The notes: generated from the letters alone by a model not told the origin. Positions 37,535-51,135 are shown, counted from the stretch's first letter. The stretch is DNA of 64,000 nucleotides from Megalopta genalis (GCF_051020955.1 NW_027476462.1:1-64000), one strand, 5' to 3'. Numbers and translations: made by a program.

Positions 37535-40219
37535 AAATCATGTGTTTTGCATGGATTTGAAGCTAACTCGTTTGTTTCCCTTGCATTTGAAGCTATATCA
37601 CTTATATCGCAATTATCTGATGCTAAATCATTAGTTTCGCATGGATTTGAAGGTTACTTGTTTCGCCTGCATTTGAAGCTATATCACTTGTATCGCAAGT
37701 ATTTGAAGAAAAATCATTTTTTTCGCATGGATATGAAGCTAAACCTTCTACATCGCATTGATTTGCAGTTCAATCATGTCTATCGCATGGATTTGAAGCT
37801 AACTCGTTTGTTGCGCATGCAGTTGAATATAAATAACGTATATCACAAGTATCTGAATCATTTGTGTCGCGTGAATTTGAAGCAAAACCTTCTACATCGC
37901 ATTGATTTGCAGCTAAATCATGTGTTTCGCACGAATTTGAAGCTAATAGATGTGTTTCGCCTTAATTTTAAGCTAAATCATGTGATACGTATGGAATTGA
38001 AGTTAACTGGTCTGTTTCGCAAGCATTTGAAGCTATATAGCCTATATCGCAAGTATCTAAAGCTCAATCATTTGTGTCGCACGTATTTGAAGCTTAACTT
38101 GCCACACAGCATTGATTTTAAGCTTAATCATGTGTTTTGCATGGTATTGAGGCTAACTCGTTTGTTTCCCCTGCATTTGAAGCTATATCACTTATATCGC
38201 AATTATTTGAAGCTAAATCATTTGTTTCGCATGGATTTGAAGCTACGCCTTCTACATCGCATTGATTTGCAGCTAAATCATGTGTTTCGCATGGATTTGA
38301 AGCTAACTCGTTTGTTGCGCATGCAGTTGAATATAAATAACGTATATCACAAGTATCTGAATCTAAAGTATTTGTTTGGCATGGATTTGAATCTAATCCA
38401 CGTGTATCGCATGAGTTTTAAGCTAAATCATGTGTTCCGCATGTATTTGAAGCTAACTCGTTTGTTTCGACTGCACTTGAAGCACTATCACTTATATCGC
38501 TAGTATCTGAAGCTAAATCATTTGTTTCGCATGGATTTGAAGCTAAACCTTCTACATCGCATTGATTTGCAGCTAAATCATGTGTTTCGCAAGGATTTGA
38601 AGCTAACTCGTTTGATTCGTCTGCATTTGAAGGTGTATCACTTATATCCCAAGTGTTTGAAGCTAAAACATTTGTTTCGCATGGATTTGAAGCTAAACCT
38701 TCTACATCGCATTGATTTGACGATAAATCATGTGTTTCGCTTGGATATGAAGCTAACTCGTTTGTTTCGTCTGCATTTGAAGCTATATCACTTATATCGC
38801 AAGTATCTGAAGCTAAATCATTTGTTTCGCATGCATTTGAAGCTAAACCTTCCACATCGCATTGATTTGCAGCTAAATCATGTGTTTGGCATGGATTTGA
38901 AGCTTACTCGTTTGTTTCGCATGCAGATGAAGCTATATCACATATATCGCAATTATCTGAAGCTAAATCATTGGTTTCGCAAGGATTTGAAGCTAACTCG
39001 TTTGTTTCCCTTGCATTTGAAGCTATATCACTTATATCGCAATTATCTGATGCTAAATCATTAGTTTCGCATGGATTTGTAGCAAAACCTTCTACATCGC
39101 ATTGATTTGACGATAAATCATGTGTTCGCTTGGATATGAAGCTAACTCGTTTGTTTCGTCTGCATTTGAAGCTATGTCACTTATATCGCAAGTATCTGAA
39201 GCTAAATCATTTGTGTCGCATGCATTTGAAGCTAAACCTACCACATCGCATTGATTTGCAGCTAAATCATGTGTTTGGCATGGATTTGAAGCTTACTCGT
39301 TTGTTTCGCATGCACATGAAGCTATATCACATATATCGCAATTATCTGAAGCTAAATCATTGGTTTCGCAAGGATTTGAAGCTAAACCTTCAGCATCGCA
39401 TTGATTTGCTGTTAAATCATGTGTTTTGCATGGATTTGAAGCTAACTCGTTTGTTTCCCTTGCATTTGAAGCTATATCACTTATATCGCAATTATCTGAT
39501 GCTAAATCATTAGTTTCGCATGGATTTGAAGCTAAACCTTCTACATCGTATTGATTTGACGATAAATCATGTGTTCGCTTGGATATGAAGCTAACTCGTT
39601 TGTTTCGCCTGCAGTTGAATCTATATCACTTATATCGCAAGTATTTGAAGCTAAATCATTTGTTCCGCATGGATTAGAAGCTAAGCCTTCTACTTCGCAT
39701 TGATTTGAAGCTAAATCGTTTGTTTCGCATGGATTTGGAGCTAACTCGTTTGTTTCTCCTGCATTTGAAGCTATATCACGAATCGAATGTATCTGATCCT
39801 AAATCATTTGTTTCGCGTGGGTTTGAAGCTAAGCATTCTAGATCGCATTGCTTTGAAGCTCAATCATGTGTTTTGCATGGATTTGAATCTAACTCGTTTG
39901 TTTCCCCTTCATTTGAAGCTATGTCACTTATATCGCGAATAACTGATGCTAAATCAGTTGTTTCGCATGGATTCGAAGCTAAACCTTCTACATCGCATTG
40001 ATTTGAAGCTAAATCATGTGTTTCGCTTGTATATGGAGCTAACTCGTTTGTTTCGCCTGCAGTTGAATCTATATCACTTATATCGCAATTATTTGAAGCT
40101 AAATCATTTGTTCCGCATGGCTTTGAAGCAAAAATTCTACATCGCATAGATTTGAAGCTAGCTCGTTTGCTTCATCCGCATTTGAAGCTATATCACTTAA
40201 AACGCAAGTATTTGAAGAA
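37535..40219. repeat. 2,685-bp tandem duplication, right copy
   Basis: Right copy of 34850-37534, with the same 26-bp and 24-bp monomers at an exact 2,685-bp offset. Identity extends about 38 bp past the formal end, to about 40257, and then stops. Given how diverged most other repeats here are, the lack of visible differences points to a very recent event or to an assembly artefact. Confidence 0.9.
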
Positions 40220-40663
40220 AAATCATGTGTTTTGCATGGATTTGAAGCTAACTCGTTAGTTGCGCCTGCATTTGAAGCTATATCAGTTTTATCGCAAGTA
40301 TCTGAATCTAAATCATTTGTTTCGCATGGATTTGACGCTATACCTTCTACATCGCATTGATTTGCAGCTAAATCATGTGTTTCGAATGGATTTTGAAGCT
40401 AACTCGTTTGATTCGCCTGCATTTGATGCTATATCACTTATATCCCAAGTGTTTGAAACTAAATCATTTGTTTCGCATGGATTTGAAGCTAAGCCTTCTA
40501 CATCGCATTGTTTTGCAGCTACATCATGTGTTTTGCAAAGTTTTGAAGATAACTCGTTTGTTTCCTCTACATTCGAATATATATCACTTATATCCCAAGT
40601 ATTTGAAGCTAAATCATTTGTGTCGCATTGATTTGAAGTTAAACCTTCTACATCGCATTGATG

Positions 40664-41079
40664 TGAAGCTAAACCTTCTACATCGCATTGATTTGACGAT
40701 AAATCATGTGTTTCGCTTGGATATGAAGCTAACTCGTTTGTTTCGTCTGCATTTGAAGCTATATCACTTATATCGCAAGTATCTGAAGCTAAATCATTTG
40801 TTTCGCATGCATTTGAAGCTAAACCTTCCACATCGCATTGATTTGCAGCTAAATCATGTGTTTGGCATGGATTTGAAGCTTACTCGTTTGTTTCGCATGC
40901 AGATGAAGCTATATCACATATATCGCAATTATCTGAAGCTAAATCATTGGTTTCGCAAGGATTTGAAGCTAACTCGTTTGTTTCCCTTGCATTTGAAGCT
41001 ATATCACTTATATCGCAATTATCTGATGCTAAATCATTAGTTTCGCATGGATTTGTAGCAAAACCTTCTACATCGCATT
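40664..41079. repeat. Partial third copy of the 2,685-bp segment
   Basis: About 416 bp matching 36003-36418 (and its duplicate), including the GACGATAAATC monomer and the TTTGTAGCAAAACC monomer. The match ends at 41079, exactly where the array switches to family I. Confidence 0.85.
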
Positions 41080-41080
41080 C

Positions 41081-42377
41081 ATTTGAACAAAATTATGTCT
41101 TTCGCATGGACTTGAAGCTAAGCCTTCTACTTCGCATTGATTTGAAGCTAAATCATGTGTATCGCATGGATTTGAAGCTATCTCGTTTGTGTCGCCTGCA
41201 TTTGAAGCTGAATCATTTATATCACAAGTATTTGAAGCTAAACCATTTGATCCGTATGGATTTGTAGCTAAACCATCTACACCGCAATGATTTGCAGCTA
41301 AATCATGTGTTTCGCATGTAAGTGAAGCTAAACCTTCTACATAGCATAGATTTGAAGCTTACTCATATGTTTTGCATGGATTTGAAGCTAACTCGTTTGT
41401 TTCGTACGCACTTAAAGCTATAACACATATATGTGAAGTATCTGAAGCTAAATCATTTGTTTCGTTTGTTTTTGAATCTAGCCTGTTTGTTTCGTCTGCA
41501 TTTGATCCTATATCACTTATATCAGAAGTATCTGAAGCTAAAAAATTTGTTCCGCATGGAATTGAAGCTAAGCCTTCTACATTGCATTGTTTTGCAGCTA
41601 CATCATGTGTGTCGCAAAGATTTGAAGCAAGCTCGTTTGTTTCGTCTACATTTGAAGCTATACCACTTATATCCCAAGTGTTTGGAGCTAAATCATTTGT
41701 TTCGCATGGATTTGAAGCTAAACCTTCTACATCGCACTGATTTGAAGGTAAATCGTGTGTTTCGCTCGATATGAAGCTAACTCGTTTGTATCGTTTGCAC
41801 TATATCACTTTTATCGCAAGTATCTGAAGCTAAATCATTTGTGTCGCATCGATTTGAAGTTAAACTTCTACATCGCATTGATGTGAAGCTAAATCATGTG
41901 TTTCGCTTGGATTTGAAGCTAACCCGTTTGTTTCGCCAGAATTTGAAGCTATGTCACTTATATCCCAAGTGTTTGAAACTAAATCATTTGTTTCGCATGG
42001 ATTTGAAGCTAAACCTTCTACATCGCATTGATTTGAAGCTAAATTTTGTGTTTCGCTTAGATATGAAGCTAACTCGATTGATACGTCTGCATTTGAAGCT
42101 ATATCACTTATATCGCAAGTATCTGACGCTAAATCATTAGTTTCGCATGGCTTTGAAACAAAAATTCTACGTCGCATAGATTTGAAGCTAGCTCGTTTGC
42201 TTCATCTGCATTTGAAGCTATATCACTTATATCACAAGTATTTGATGAAAAATCATGTGTTTTGCATGGATTTGAAGCTAACTCGTTAGTTGCGCCTGCA
42301 TTTAATGCTTTATCTGTTATATCGTAACTATTTGAAGCTTAATCATTTGTTTCGCATGGATTTGGAGCTATACCTTC
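41081..42377. repeat. Segmental duplicate with 180-bp loss
   Basis: Matches 43531-45007 at an offset of 2,450 bp up to about 41890 and 2,630 bp after it, because six monomers (44341-44520) are missing here. Shared rarities include TATGTGAAGTATC (about 41431), GAAGTATCTGAAGCTAAAAA (about 41525), GCTCGATATGAAGC (about 41763) and a truncated monomer TTTGCACTATATC (about 41797). The left edge sits at a family II to family I junction. Confidence 0.85.
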
Positions 42378-43530
42378 TACATCGCATTGATTTGCAGCTA
42401 CATCATGTGTTTCGCATGGATTTTATGCTAACTCGTTAGTTTCGCCTGCATTTGAAGCTATATCACTTATATCACAAGTATCTGAACCTAAAACATTTGT
42501 TACGGATGGATATGAAGCTAAGCCTTCTACTTCGTATCGATTTGAACAAAATTATGTCTTTCGCATGTACTTGAAGCTAAGCCTTCTACTTCGAATTGAT
42601 TTGAAGCTAGATCATGTGTTTAGCTTGGATTTGATGCTAACTCGTTTGTTTCGCCTGCATTTGGAGCTGAATCATGTATATCACAAGTATTTGAAGCTAA
42701 ACCATTTGATTCGTATGGATATGTTGCTAAATCTTCTACTTCGCAATGAATTGAAGCAAAATTATGTCTTTCGCATGGACTTGAAGCTAAGACTTCTACT
42801 TCGCATTGACTTAAAGCTAAATCATATGTATCGCATGGATTTGAAGCTAACTCGTTTCTTTCGCATTCAGTTCAAGCTATATCACTTAGATTCGCAAGTA
42901 TTTGAAGCTAAACCATTTGTTTCGCATGAATTTGAAGATAAGCCTTATAGTTCGCATTGTTTTGAAGTTAACTCAATAGTTTCTCCTGCAATTTGAAGCT
43001 ATATCACTTACATCGCAGTTATCTGAAGATAAATCATTTGTTTCTCATGTATTTGTAGCTAAGCCTTCTACTTCTCATTGATTTGAAACTAGATCATGTG
43101 TTTCGATAGGATTTGAAGCTAACTCGTTTGTTTGGTATGCATTTGAAGCTAAATCATGTATATCACGAGTATTTGAAGCTAAACCATTTGTTTCGCATGG
43201 ATTTGTAAATAAGCCTCCCACTTCGCATTGATTTGAAACTAAATCATGTGTATCGCATGGATTGGAATCTAACTCGTTTGTTTCGCCTGCATTTGAAACT
43301 AAATCATGTATATCACAAGTATTTGAAGCTAAAACATTTGTTTCGCATGGATTTGAAGATAAGCCTTCTACTTCGCATGGATTTGAAGCTAAATCATAAG
43401 TATCGCATGGATTTGAAGCAAACTCGTTTGTTTCGCCTGCATTTGGAGCTGAATCATGTATATCACAAGTATTTGAAGCTCAACCATTTGATTCGTATGG
43501 ATTTGTAGCTAAATCTTCTACTTCGCATTG

Positions 43531-45007
43531 ATTTGAACAAAATTATGTCTTTCGCATGGACTTGAAGCTAAGCCTTCTACTTCGCATTGATTTGAAGCTA
43601 AATCATGTGTATCGCATGGATTTGAAGCTATCTCGTTTGTGTCGCCTGCATTTGAAGCTGAATCATTTATATCACAAGTATTTGAAGCTAAACCATTTGA
43701 TCCGTATGGATTTGTAGCTAAACCATCTACACCGCAATGATTTGCAGCTAAATCATGTGTTTCGCATGTAAGTGAAGCTAAACCTTCTACATAGCATTGA
43801 TTTGAAGCTTACTCATATGTTTTGCATGGATTTGAAGCTAACTCGTTTGTTTCGTACGCACTTAAAGCTATAACACTTATATGTGAAGTATCTGAAGCTA
43901 AATCATTTGTTTCGTATGTTTTTGAATCTAGCCTGTTTGTTTCGTCTGCATTTGATCCTATATCACTTATATCAGAAGTATCTGAAGCTAAAAAATTTGT
44001 TCCGCATGGAATTGAAGCTAAGCCTTCTACATTGCATTGTTTTGCAGCTACATCATGTGTGTCGCAAAGATTTGAAGCAAGCTCGTTTGTTTCGTCTACA
44101 TTTGAAGCTATATCACTTATATCCCAAGTGTTTGAAGCTAAATCATTTGTTTCGCATGGATTTGAAGCTAAACCTTCTACATCGCACTGATTTGAAGGTA
44201 AATCGTGTGTTTCGCTCGATATGAAGCTAACTCGTTTGTATCGTTTGCACTATATCACTTTTATCGCAAGTATCTGAAGCTAAATCATTTGTGTCGCATC
44301 GATTTGAAGTTAAACTTCTACATCGCATTGATGTGAAGCTAAACCGTCTACATCGCATTGATTTGAAGCTAAATCAAGTGTTTCGTTTGGATCTGAAGCT
44401 AACTCGTTTGTCTCGCATGCAGTTGAAGCTACATCATTTATATCGCAATTATCTGAACCTAAATCATTAGTTTCGCATGTATTTGAAGCTAAACCTTCTA
44501 CATCGCATTGATTTGAAGCTAAATCATGTGTTTCGCTTGGATTTGAAGCTAACCCGTTTGTTTCGCCAGAATTTGAAGCTATATCACTTATATCCCAAGT
44601 GTTTGAAACTAAATCATTTGTTTCGCATGGATTTGAAGCTAAACCTTCTACATCGCATTGATTTGAAGCTAAATTTTGTGTTTCGCTTAGATATGAAGCT
44701 AACTCGATTGATACGTCTGCATTTGAAGCTATATCACTTATATCGCAAGTATCTGACGCTAAATCATTAGTTTCGCATGGCTTTGAAACAAAAATTCTAC
44801 GTCGCATAGATTTGAAGCTAGCTCGTTTGCTTCATCTGCATTTGAATCTATATCACTTATATCACAAGTATTTGATGAAAAATCATGTGTTTTGCATGGA
44901 TTTGAAGCTAACTCGTTAGTTGCGCCTGCATTTAATGCTATATCTGCTATATCGTAACTATCTGAAGCTTAATCATTTGTTTCGCATGGATTTGGAGCTA
45001 TACCTTC
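43531..45007. repeat. Segmental duplicate retaining the extra 180 bp
   Basis: Fuller copy of the segment at 41081-42377. Its left flank is family I, like its own first monomers, so this copy looks closer to the original arrangement and the 41081 copy looks moved or exchanged. Copies differ at scattered bases, for example CACATATATG versus CACTTATATG near 41424/43874. Confidence 0.8.
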
Positions 45008-45132
45008 CACTTCGCATTGATTTGAAGCTGAACCATTTCTTTCGCTTGAATTTGAAGCTAACTCGTTTGTTTCGCCTGCATTTGAATCTAAATCATGTAT
45101 ATCACAAGTATTTGAAGCTAAACCATGTGTTT

Positions 45133-45480
45133 CGAATGAATTTGAAGCTAAATCATGTGTTTCGTATGGATTTGAAGGTAACTCGTTTGCTTCACCTGCA
45201 TTAAAAGCTATATCACTTATATACGCAAGTATTTGAAACTAAATCATTCGTTTCGCATGGATTTGAAGCTAAGCCTTCAACTTCGCATTGATTTGAATCT
45301 AAATCATGTGTTTAGCATGGATTTGAAGCTATCTCGTTTGTTTCGCGTGCATTCGAAGCTAATCCTTCTACTTCGCATGGATTTGAAGCTAACTCGTTTG
45401 TTTCGCATGCAGTTGAAGCTATATCACTTATATTCGCAAGTATTTGAAGCTAAACCATTTGTTTCGCATTGATTTGTAGA
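45133..45480. repeat. Segment with TATACGCAAG 31-bp monomer, copy 1
   Basis: Contains a 31-bp monomer GCATTAAAAGC...TATACGCAAG, followed by monomers with AAATCATTCG, GCCTTCAACTTCG and GTGTTTAGC. The same run recurs at about 49081-49580 (offset 3,948 bp, then 4,099 bp). Confidence 0.75.
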
Positions 45481-46169
45481 TAAGCCTGCTACTTCGCATT
45501 GATTTGAAGCTAAATCATGTGTATCGCATGGATTTGAAGCTAACTCGTTTGTTTCGCCTGCATTTGGAGCTGAATCATGTATATCACAAGTTTTTGAAGC
45601 TAAACGATTTGATTCGTATGGATATGTAGCTAAATCTTCTACTTCGCATTGATTTGAACAAAATTATGTCTTTCGCGTGGTCCTGAAGCTAAGCCTTCTA
45701 CTTTGCATTGATTTGAAGCTAGATCATGTGATTGGCTTGGATTTGAAGCTAACTCGTTTGTTTCGCCTGCATTTGAAGCTAAATCATGTATATGACGAGT
45801 ATTTGAAGCTGAACCATTTGATTCGCATCAATATTAAACTAAAACATGTGTTTCGAAAGAATTTGAATCTAAATCATGTGTTTCGTATGGATTTGAAGGT
45901 TACTCGTTTGCTTCGCATGCAGTTGAAGCTAAATCATGCATATCACAAGTATTTGAAGCTGAACCATTTGTTCGGCATGAATAGTAAGCTAATCCATGTG
46001 TTTCGAATGAATTTGAATCTGAATCATGTGTTTCGCTTGGATTGGAAGCTAACTCGTTTGTTTCGCAAGCAGTTGAAGCTATATCATGTTTATCACAAGT
46101 ATTTGAAGCAGAACCATTTGTTTCGCATGAATAGTAAGCTAAACCATGTGTATCGAATGAATTTGAAGC

Positions 46170-46600
46170 TGAATCATGTGTTTCGCTTGGATTTGAAGTT
46201 AACTCGTTTGTATCGCATGCAGTTGAAGCTAAATCATGTATATCACAAGTATTTGAAGCTGAAACATTTTTTTCGCATGAATATTAAGCTAAACGATGTG
46301 TTTCGTCTGAATTTGAAGCTAAATCATGAGTTTCGCGTGGATTTGAAGCTAACTCGTTTGTTTCGCCTGCATTTGAACCTATATCACTTATATTCGCAAG
46401 TATTTTAAGCTAAACCATTCGTTTCGCATGGTTTTGAAGCTGAGCCTTCTATTTCGCTTTGATTTAAAACTAAATCTTGTTTATCAAAAGTATCTGAATC
46501 TAAGCCATCTGTTTCGCAAGAATATGAAGCTATGAATCTAATCCATGTGATTCGCATTGATTTGAAGCTAAATCATGTGTTTCGCTTGGATTTGAAGCTA
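46170..46600. repeat. Older segmental duplicate, copy 1
   Basis: Matches about 51136-51566 at a 4,966-bp offset: monomers with AAACGATGTG, CATGAGTTTCGCG, ATATTCGCAAG (31 bp), CTAAATCTTG and the 36-bp GAAGCTATGAATC monomer occur in the same order. Many scattered differences show that this duplication is older than the one at 34.85-40.2 kb. Confidence 0.75.
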
Positions 46601-48083
46601 ACTCTTTTGTTTTGCATGCAGTTGATGCTAAGTAATGTATAAAACAAGTATTTGAAGCTAAACAATTCGTTTCGCATGCATTTGAAACTAAGACTTCTAC
46701 TTGGCATTGATTTGAAATTAAATCATGTGTTTCCCATGGGTGTGACGTTAAATTGTTTGTTTCGCATGCAGCTGAATCTAAACCATGTATATCTCAAGTA
46801 TTTGAAGCTAATCAATTTAATTCGCATTGATTTGAAGCTAAGCCTTCTACTTCGCATTGATTTGATGCTGGATCATGTGTTTCGCTTAAATTTGAAACTA
46901 ACACGATTGTTTCACATGCAGTTGAAGCTAAATCATGTATATCACAAGTATTTCATGCTGAACCATTTGTTTCGCATGAGTATTAAGCAAAACCATGTGC
47001 TTCGAACGAATTTGAAGCTAAATCATGTGTTTCGCATGGGTTTGAAGCTAAATCGTTTGTTTCGCCTGCATTTGAAGCTAAATCATGTATATCACAAGTA
47101 TTTGAAACTGGACCTCTTGTTTCGCATGAATATTAAGCTAAATCATGTGTTTCGAATGAATTTTAAGCTAAATCATGTGTTTCGCTTCGATTTGAAACTA
47201 ACTTGTTTGTTTCCATTGCAGTTGAACCTAAATCATGTATATCATAAGTATTTGAAGCTAAACCATTTGCTTCGCATAGATTCGAAGATATATCTTCTAC
47301 TTCGCATTGATTTGAAAATAAATCATGTGTTTCGCATGGATTTGAACCTGAACCATATGTTTCGCATGAATATTAAGCTAAGCCATCTGTTTCGATTGAA
47401 TTTGAAGCTAAATCATGTATATCACAAGTATTTGAAGCTAAACCGTTTGCTTCGCATGGATTCGAAGATAACTCTACTGCTTCGCATTGATTTGAAACTA
47501 AATCATGTGTTTCGCTTTGATTTGAAGCTAACTCGACTGTTTCGCGGGCATTTGAAGTTATATCACTTATATCGCAATTATCAGAAGATAAATCATTTGT
47601 TTCTCATGTAGTTGAAGATAAGCCTTCCACTTCACATTGATTTGAAGCTAAATCATCTGGTTTGCATGGATTTGAAGATAAATCATGTGTTTCGCATGGA
47701 TTTGAAGCTAACTCGTTTGTTTCGCATGCGATTGAAGCTAAATCATGTATATCGCAAATAATTGAAGCTAGGGCTTCTACATCGCATTGATTTGAAGTTA
47801 AATCATGTGTTTCCCTTGGGTGTGACGCTAAATCGTTTGTTCCGCATGCAGCTGAATCTAAATCATGTATATCATAAGTATTTGAAGCTAAACCATTTGA
47901 CTCGCATTGATTTGAAGCTGAGACTTCTACGTCGCATTGATTTGAAGCTAAATCATGTGTTTGGTATCGATTTGAAGCTAACTCGTTTGTTTCGCCAGCA
48001 TTTGAAGCTAAGTCATGTATATCACAAGTATTTGAAGCTAAACCATTTGATTCGCTTGGATTTGAAGGCAAGCCTTCAACTTC

Positions 48084-48815
48084 TTATTGATTTGATGCTG
48101 AATCATTTCTTTCGCTTGAATTTGAAGCTAACACGTTTGTTTCGCATGCAGTTGAAGCTAAATCATGTTTATCACAAGTATCTGAAACTAAACCATTTGT
48201 TTCGCAAGAATATGAAGCTAGCCCATGTGTTTCATATGAATTTGTAGCTAAATCAGGGGTTTGGCATGGATTTGAAGCTAACTCGTTTGTTTCATATGCT
48301 GTTGATGCTAAATCATGTATATCACAAGTATTTGAAGCTATAGCATTTGATTCGCATGGATTTGAAGCTAAGCCTTCTACTTCGCATTCATTTGAAGCTA
48401 CATCATGTGTTTCGCTTGGATTTGAAGCTAACTCATTTGTTTCGCATGTATTCGAAGCTAATCCTTCTACTTCGCATGGTTTTGAAGTTAACTCGTTTGT
48501 TTCGTCTGCATTTGAAACTAAATCATGTATATCATGAGTATTTGAAGCTAAACTATTTGTTTCGCATGGATTTGAAGATAAGCCTCCTACTTCGCATTGA
48601 TTTGAAGCTAAATCATGTGTTTCGTTTGGATTTGAAGCTGACTCGTTTGTTTCGCATGCAGTTGATGCTAAATCATGTATACCACAAGTATTTGAAGCTA
48701 AACCATCTGTTACGCAAGAATATGAAGCTATGAAGCTAAACCATGTAACTCGCACGAATTTGAAGCTAAATCGTAAGTTTCGCATGGATTTGAATCTAAC
48801 TCGTTTGTTTCGCAT
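48084..48815 (-). other. Longest minus-strand open stretch (243 codons), probably not a gene
   Basis: The first 30 or so residues are in a basic, aromatic frame; a 36-bp monomer then shifts it into the minus-strand LASN-type frame, with repeats such as CETHDLASNQ and CDIHDLASTA. Of the three open repeat frames this one has the most protein-like composition (Asn, Asp, Glu, Ser, Thr, Ala, Cys). Met codons are rare in it, so ATG-based searches understate how far it stays open. I see no signal peptide or known domain. It could be a relic of a Cys-containing ten-residue repeat protein, but stops and indels elsewhere argue against function. Confidence 0.5.
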
Positions 48816-49144
48816 GCTGTTGAAGCTAAATCATGTATATAACAGGTATTTGAAGCAAAACCATTTGTTACGCGTGGATTCGAAGATAAGCCTTCTACCT
48901 CGCATTGATTTGAAGTTAAATCATGTGTTTCGTATGGATTTGAAGCTAACTCGTTTGTTTCGCCTGCATTTGAAGCTAAATCAAGTATATCCCAAGTATT
49001 TGAAGCTAAATCATTTGTTTCGCATGGATTCGAAGATAAGCCTTCTATTTCGCATTGATTTCAAGATGAATCATGTGTTTCGAATGAATTTGAAGCTAAA
49101 TCATGTGTTTCGTATGGATTTGAAGCTAACTCGTTTGCTTCACC

Positions 49145-49446
49145 TGCATTAAAAGCTATATCACTTATATACGCAAGTATTTGAAACTAAATCATTCGTT
49201 TCGCATGGATTTGAAGCTAAGCCTTCAACTTCGCATTGATTTGAATCTAAATCATGTGTTTAGCTTGGATTTGAAGCTATCTCGTTTGTTTCGCGTGCAT
49301 TAAAAGCTATATCACTTATATACGCAAGTATTTGAAACTAAATCATTCGTTTCGCATGGATTTGAAGCTAAGCCTTCAACTTCGCATTGATTTGAATCTA
49401 AATCATGTGTTTAGCTTTGATTTGAAGCTATCTCGTTTGTTTCGCG
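49145..49446. repeat. 151-bp tandem duplication within copy 2 of that segment
   Basis: The GCATTAAAAGC monomer and the four after it are repeated at exactly 151 bp (49145-49295 and 49296-49446), a pentamer including one 31-bp monomer. The copy at 45133 has only one, so the duplication happened after the two segments separated. Confidence 0.85.
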
Positions 49447-51135
49447 TGCATTCGAAGCTAATCCTTCTACTTCGCATGGATTTGGAGGTAACTCGTTTGT
49501 TTCGCCTGCATTTGAAGCTATATCACTTATATTCGCAAGTATTTGAAATTAAATCATTCGTTTCGCATGGATTTGAAACTAACTCGTTTGTTTCGCATGC
49601 AGTTGAAGCTAAATCATGTATATCACAAGTATTTCAAGCTAAACCATTTGTTTTGCATTGATTTGAAGCTAAGAATTCTACTTCGCATTGATTTGAAGCT
49701 AAATCATGTGTTTCGCTTGGATTGGAAGCTAACTCGTTTGTTTCGCATGCAGTTGAAGCCAAAGCATGTATATCACGAGTATTTGAAGCTGTACAATTAT
49801 TTTCGCATTAATATTAAGCTAATCCATATGTTTCGAATGAATTTGAAGCTTAATCACGTGTTCCGCTTGGATTTGAAACTAACTCGTTTGTTTCGCATGC
49901 AGTTGAAGCTAAATTATGAATATCACAAGTATTTATATCTAAACCATATGTTTCGCATGAATTTTAAGATAAGCCTTCCAGTTCGCATTGATTTGTAGCT
50001 AAATCATGTTTCCGCATGGTTGGAAGCTAAATCATGTATGTCACATTTATTTGAAGCTGAACTATTTGCTTCGCATGAATATTAAGCTGAACCACGTGTT
50101 TCGAATGAATTTGAAGCTAAATCATATGTTTCGCATGGATTTGAAGCTAACTCGTTTGTGTCGCCTGCATTTGGAGCTGAATCATGTATATCACAAGTAT
50201 TTGAAGCTAAACCATTTGATTCGTATGGATTTGTAGCTAATGCTTCTACTTCGCATTGATTTGAAGCAAAATTATATCTTTCGCATGGACTTCATGCTTA
50301 GCCTTCTACTTCGCACTGATTTGAAGCTAAATCATGTGTATCGCATGGGTTTGAAGCTAACTCGTTTGTTTCGCCTGCATTTGAAGCTGAATCATGTATA
50401 TCACAAGTATTTGAAGCTAAACCATTTGATTCGTATGAATTTGTAGCTAAATCTTCTACTTCGCATTGATTTGAACAAAACTATGTCTTTCGCATGGACT
50501 TGAAGCTAAGCCTTCTACTTCGTATTGATTTGAAGCTAGATCATGTGTTTCGCTTGGATTTGAAGCTAACTTGTTTGATTCGCCTGCATTTGAAGCTAAA
50601 TCATGTATATCACAAGTATTTGAAGCTAAACTAATTGTTTCGCACGGATTCCAAGACAATCCTTCTACTTCGCATTGATTTGAAGCTAAATCATGTGTTT
50701 CACACAGATTTGAAGCTAACTCGTTTGTTTCGCCTGCATTTGATCCTAAATCATGTATATCGCAAATATTTGAAGCTAAATCATGTGTATCGCATAGATT
50801 TGAATCCAACTCGTTTGTTTCGCCTGCATTTGAAGCTGAATCATGTATATCACAAGTATTTGAAGCTAAACCATTTGATTCGTATGGATTTGTAGCTACA
50901 TCTTCTACTTCGCATTGATTTGAACACAATTATGTCTATCGCATGGACTTGAAGCTAAGCATTCTACTTCTCATTGATTTGATACTAGATCATGTGTTTC
51001 GCTAGGATTTGAAGCTAACTCGTTTGTTTCGCCTGCATTTGAAGCTAAATCATGTATATCACAAGTATTTGATGCTAAACCATTTGTTTCGCATGGATTT
51101 GATGATAAGCCTTCTACTTGGCATTGATTTGAAGC

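Larger units (their letters stand above)
11225..41080. repeat. Main family II satellite block, about 30 kb
   Basis: The longest homogeneous stretch of family II. It can be divided by its larger repeats: 541-bp units (11.3-15.3 kb), a zone punctuated by the 29-bp GTTCATGTGC monomer (12.6-33 kb), the 33.4-34.8 kb stretch with the divergent AATAGATGTG monomers, and the 2,685-bp duplication (34.85-40.2 kb). Recurrent in-frame changes such as GCTCAATCATG (a stop in one minus frame), GTTGTAGC and CTACATAGC (stops in the two plus frames) mean no reading frame stays open. It ends abruptly at 41080. Confidence 0.85.
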
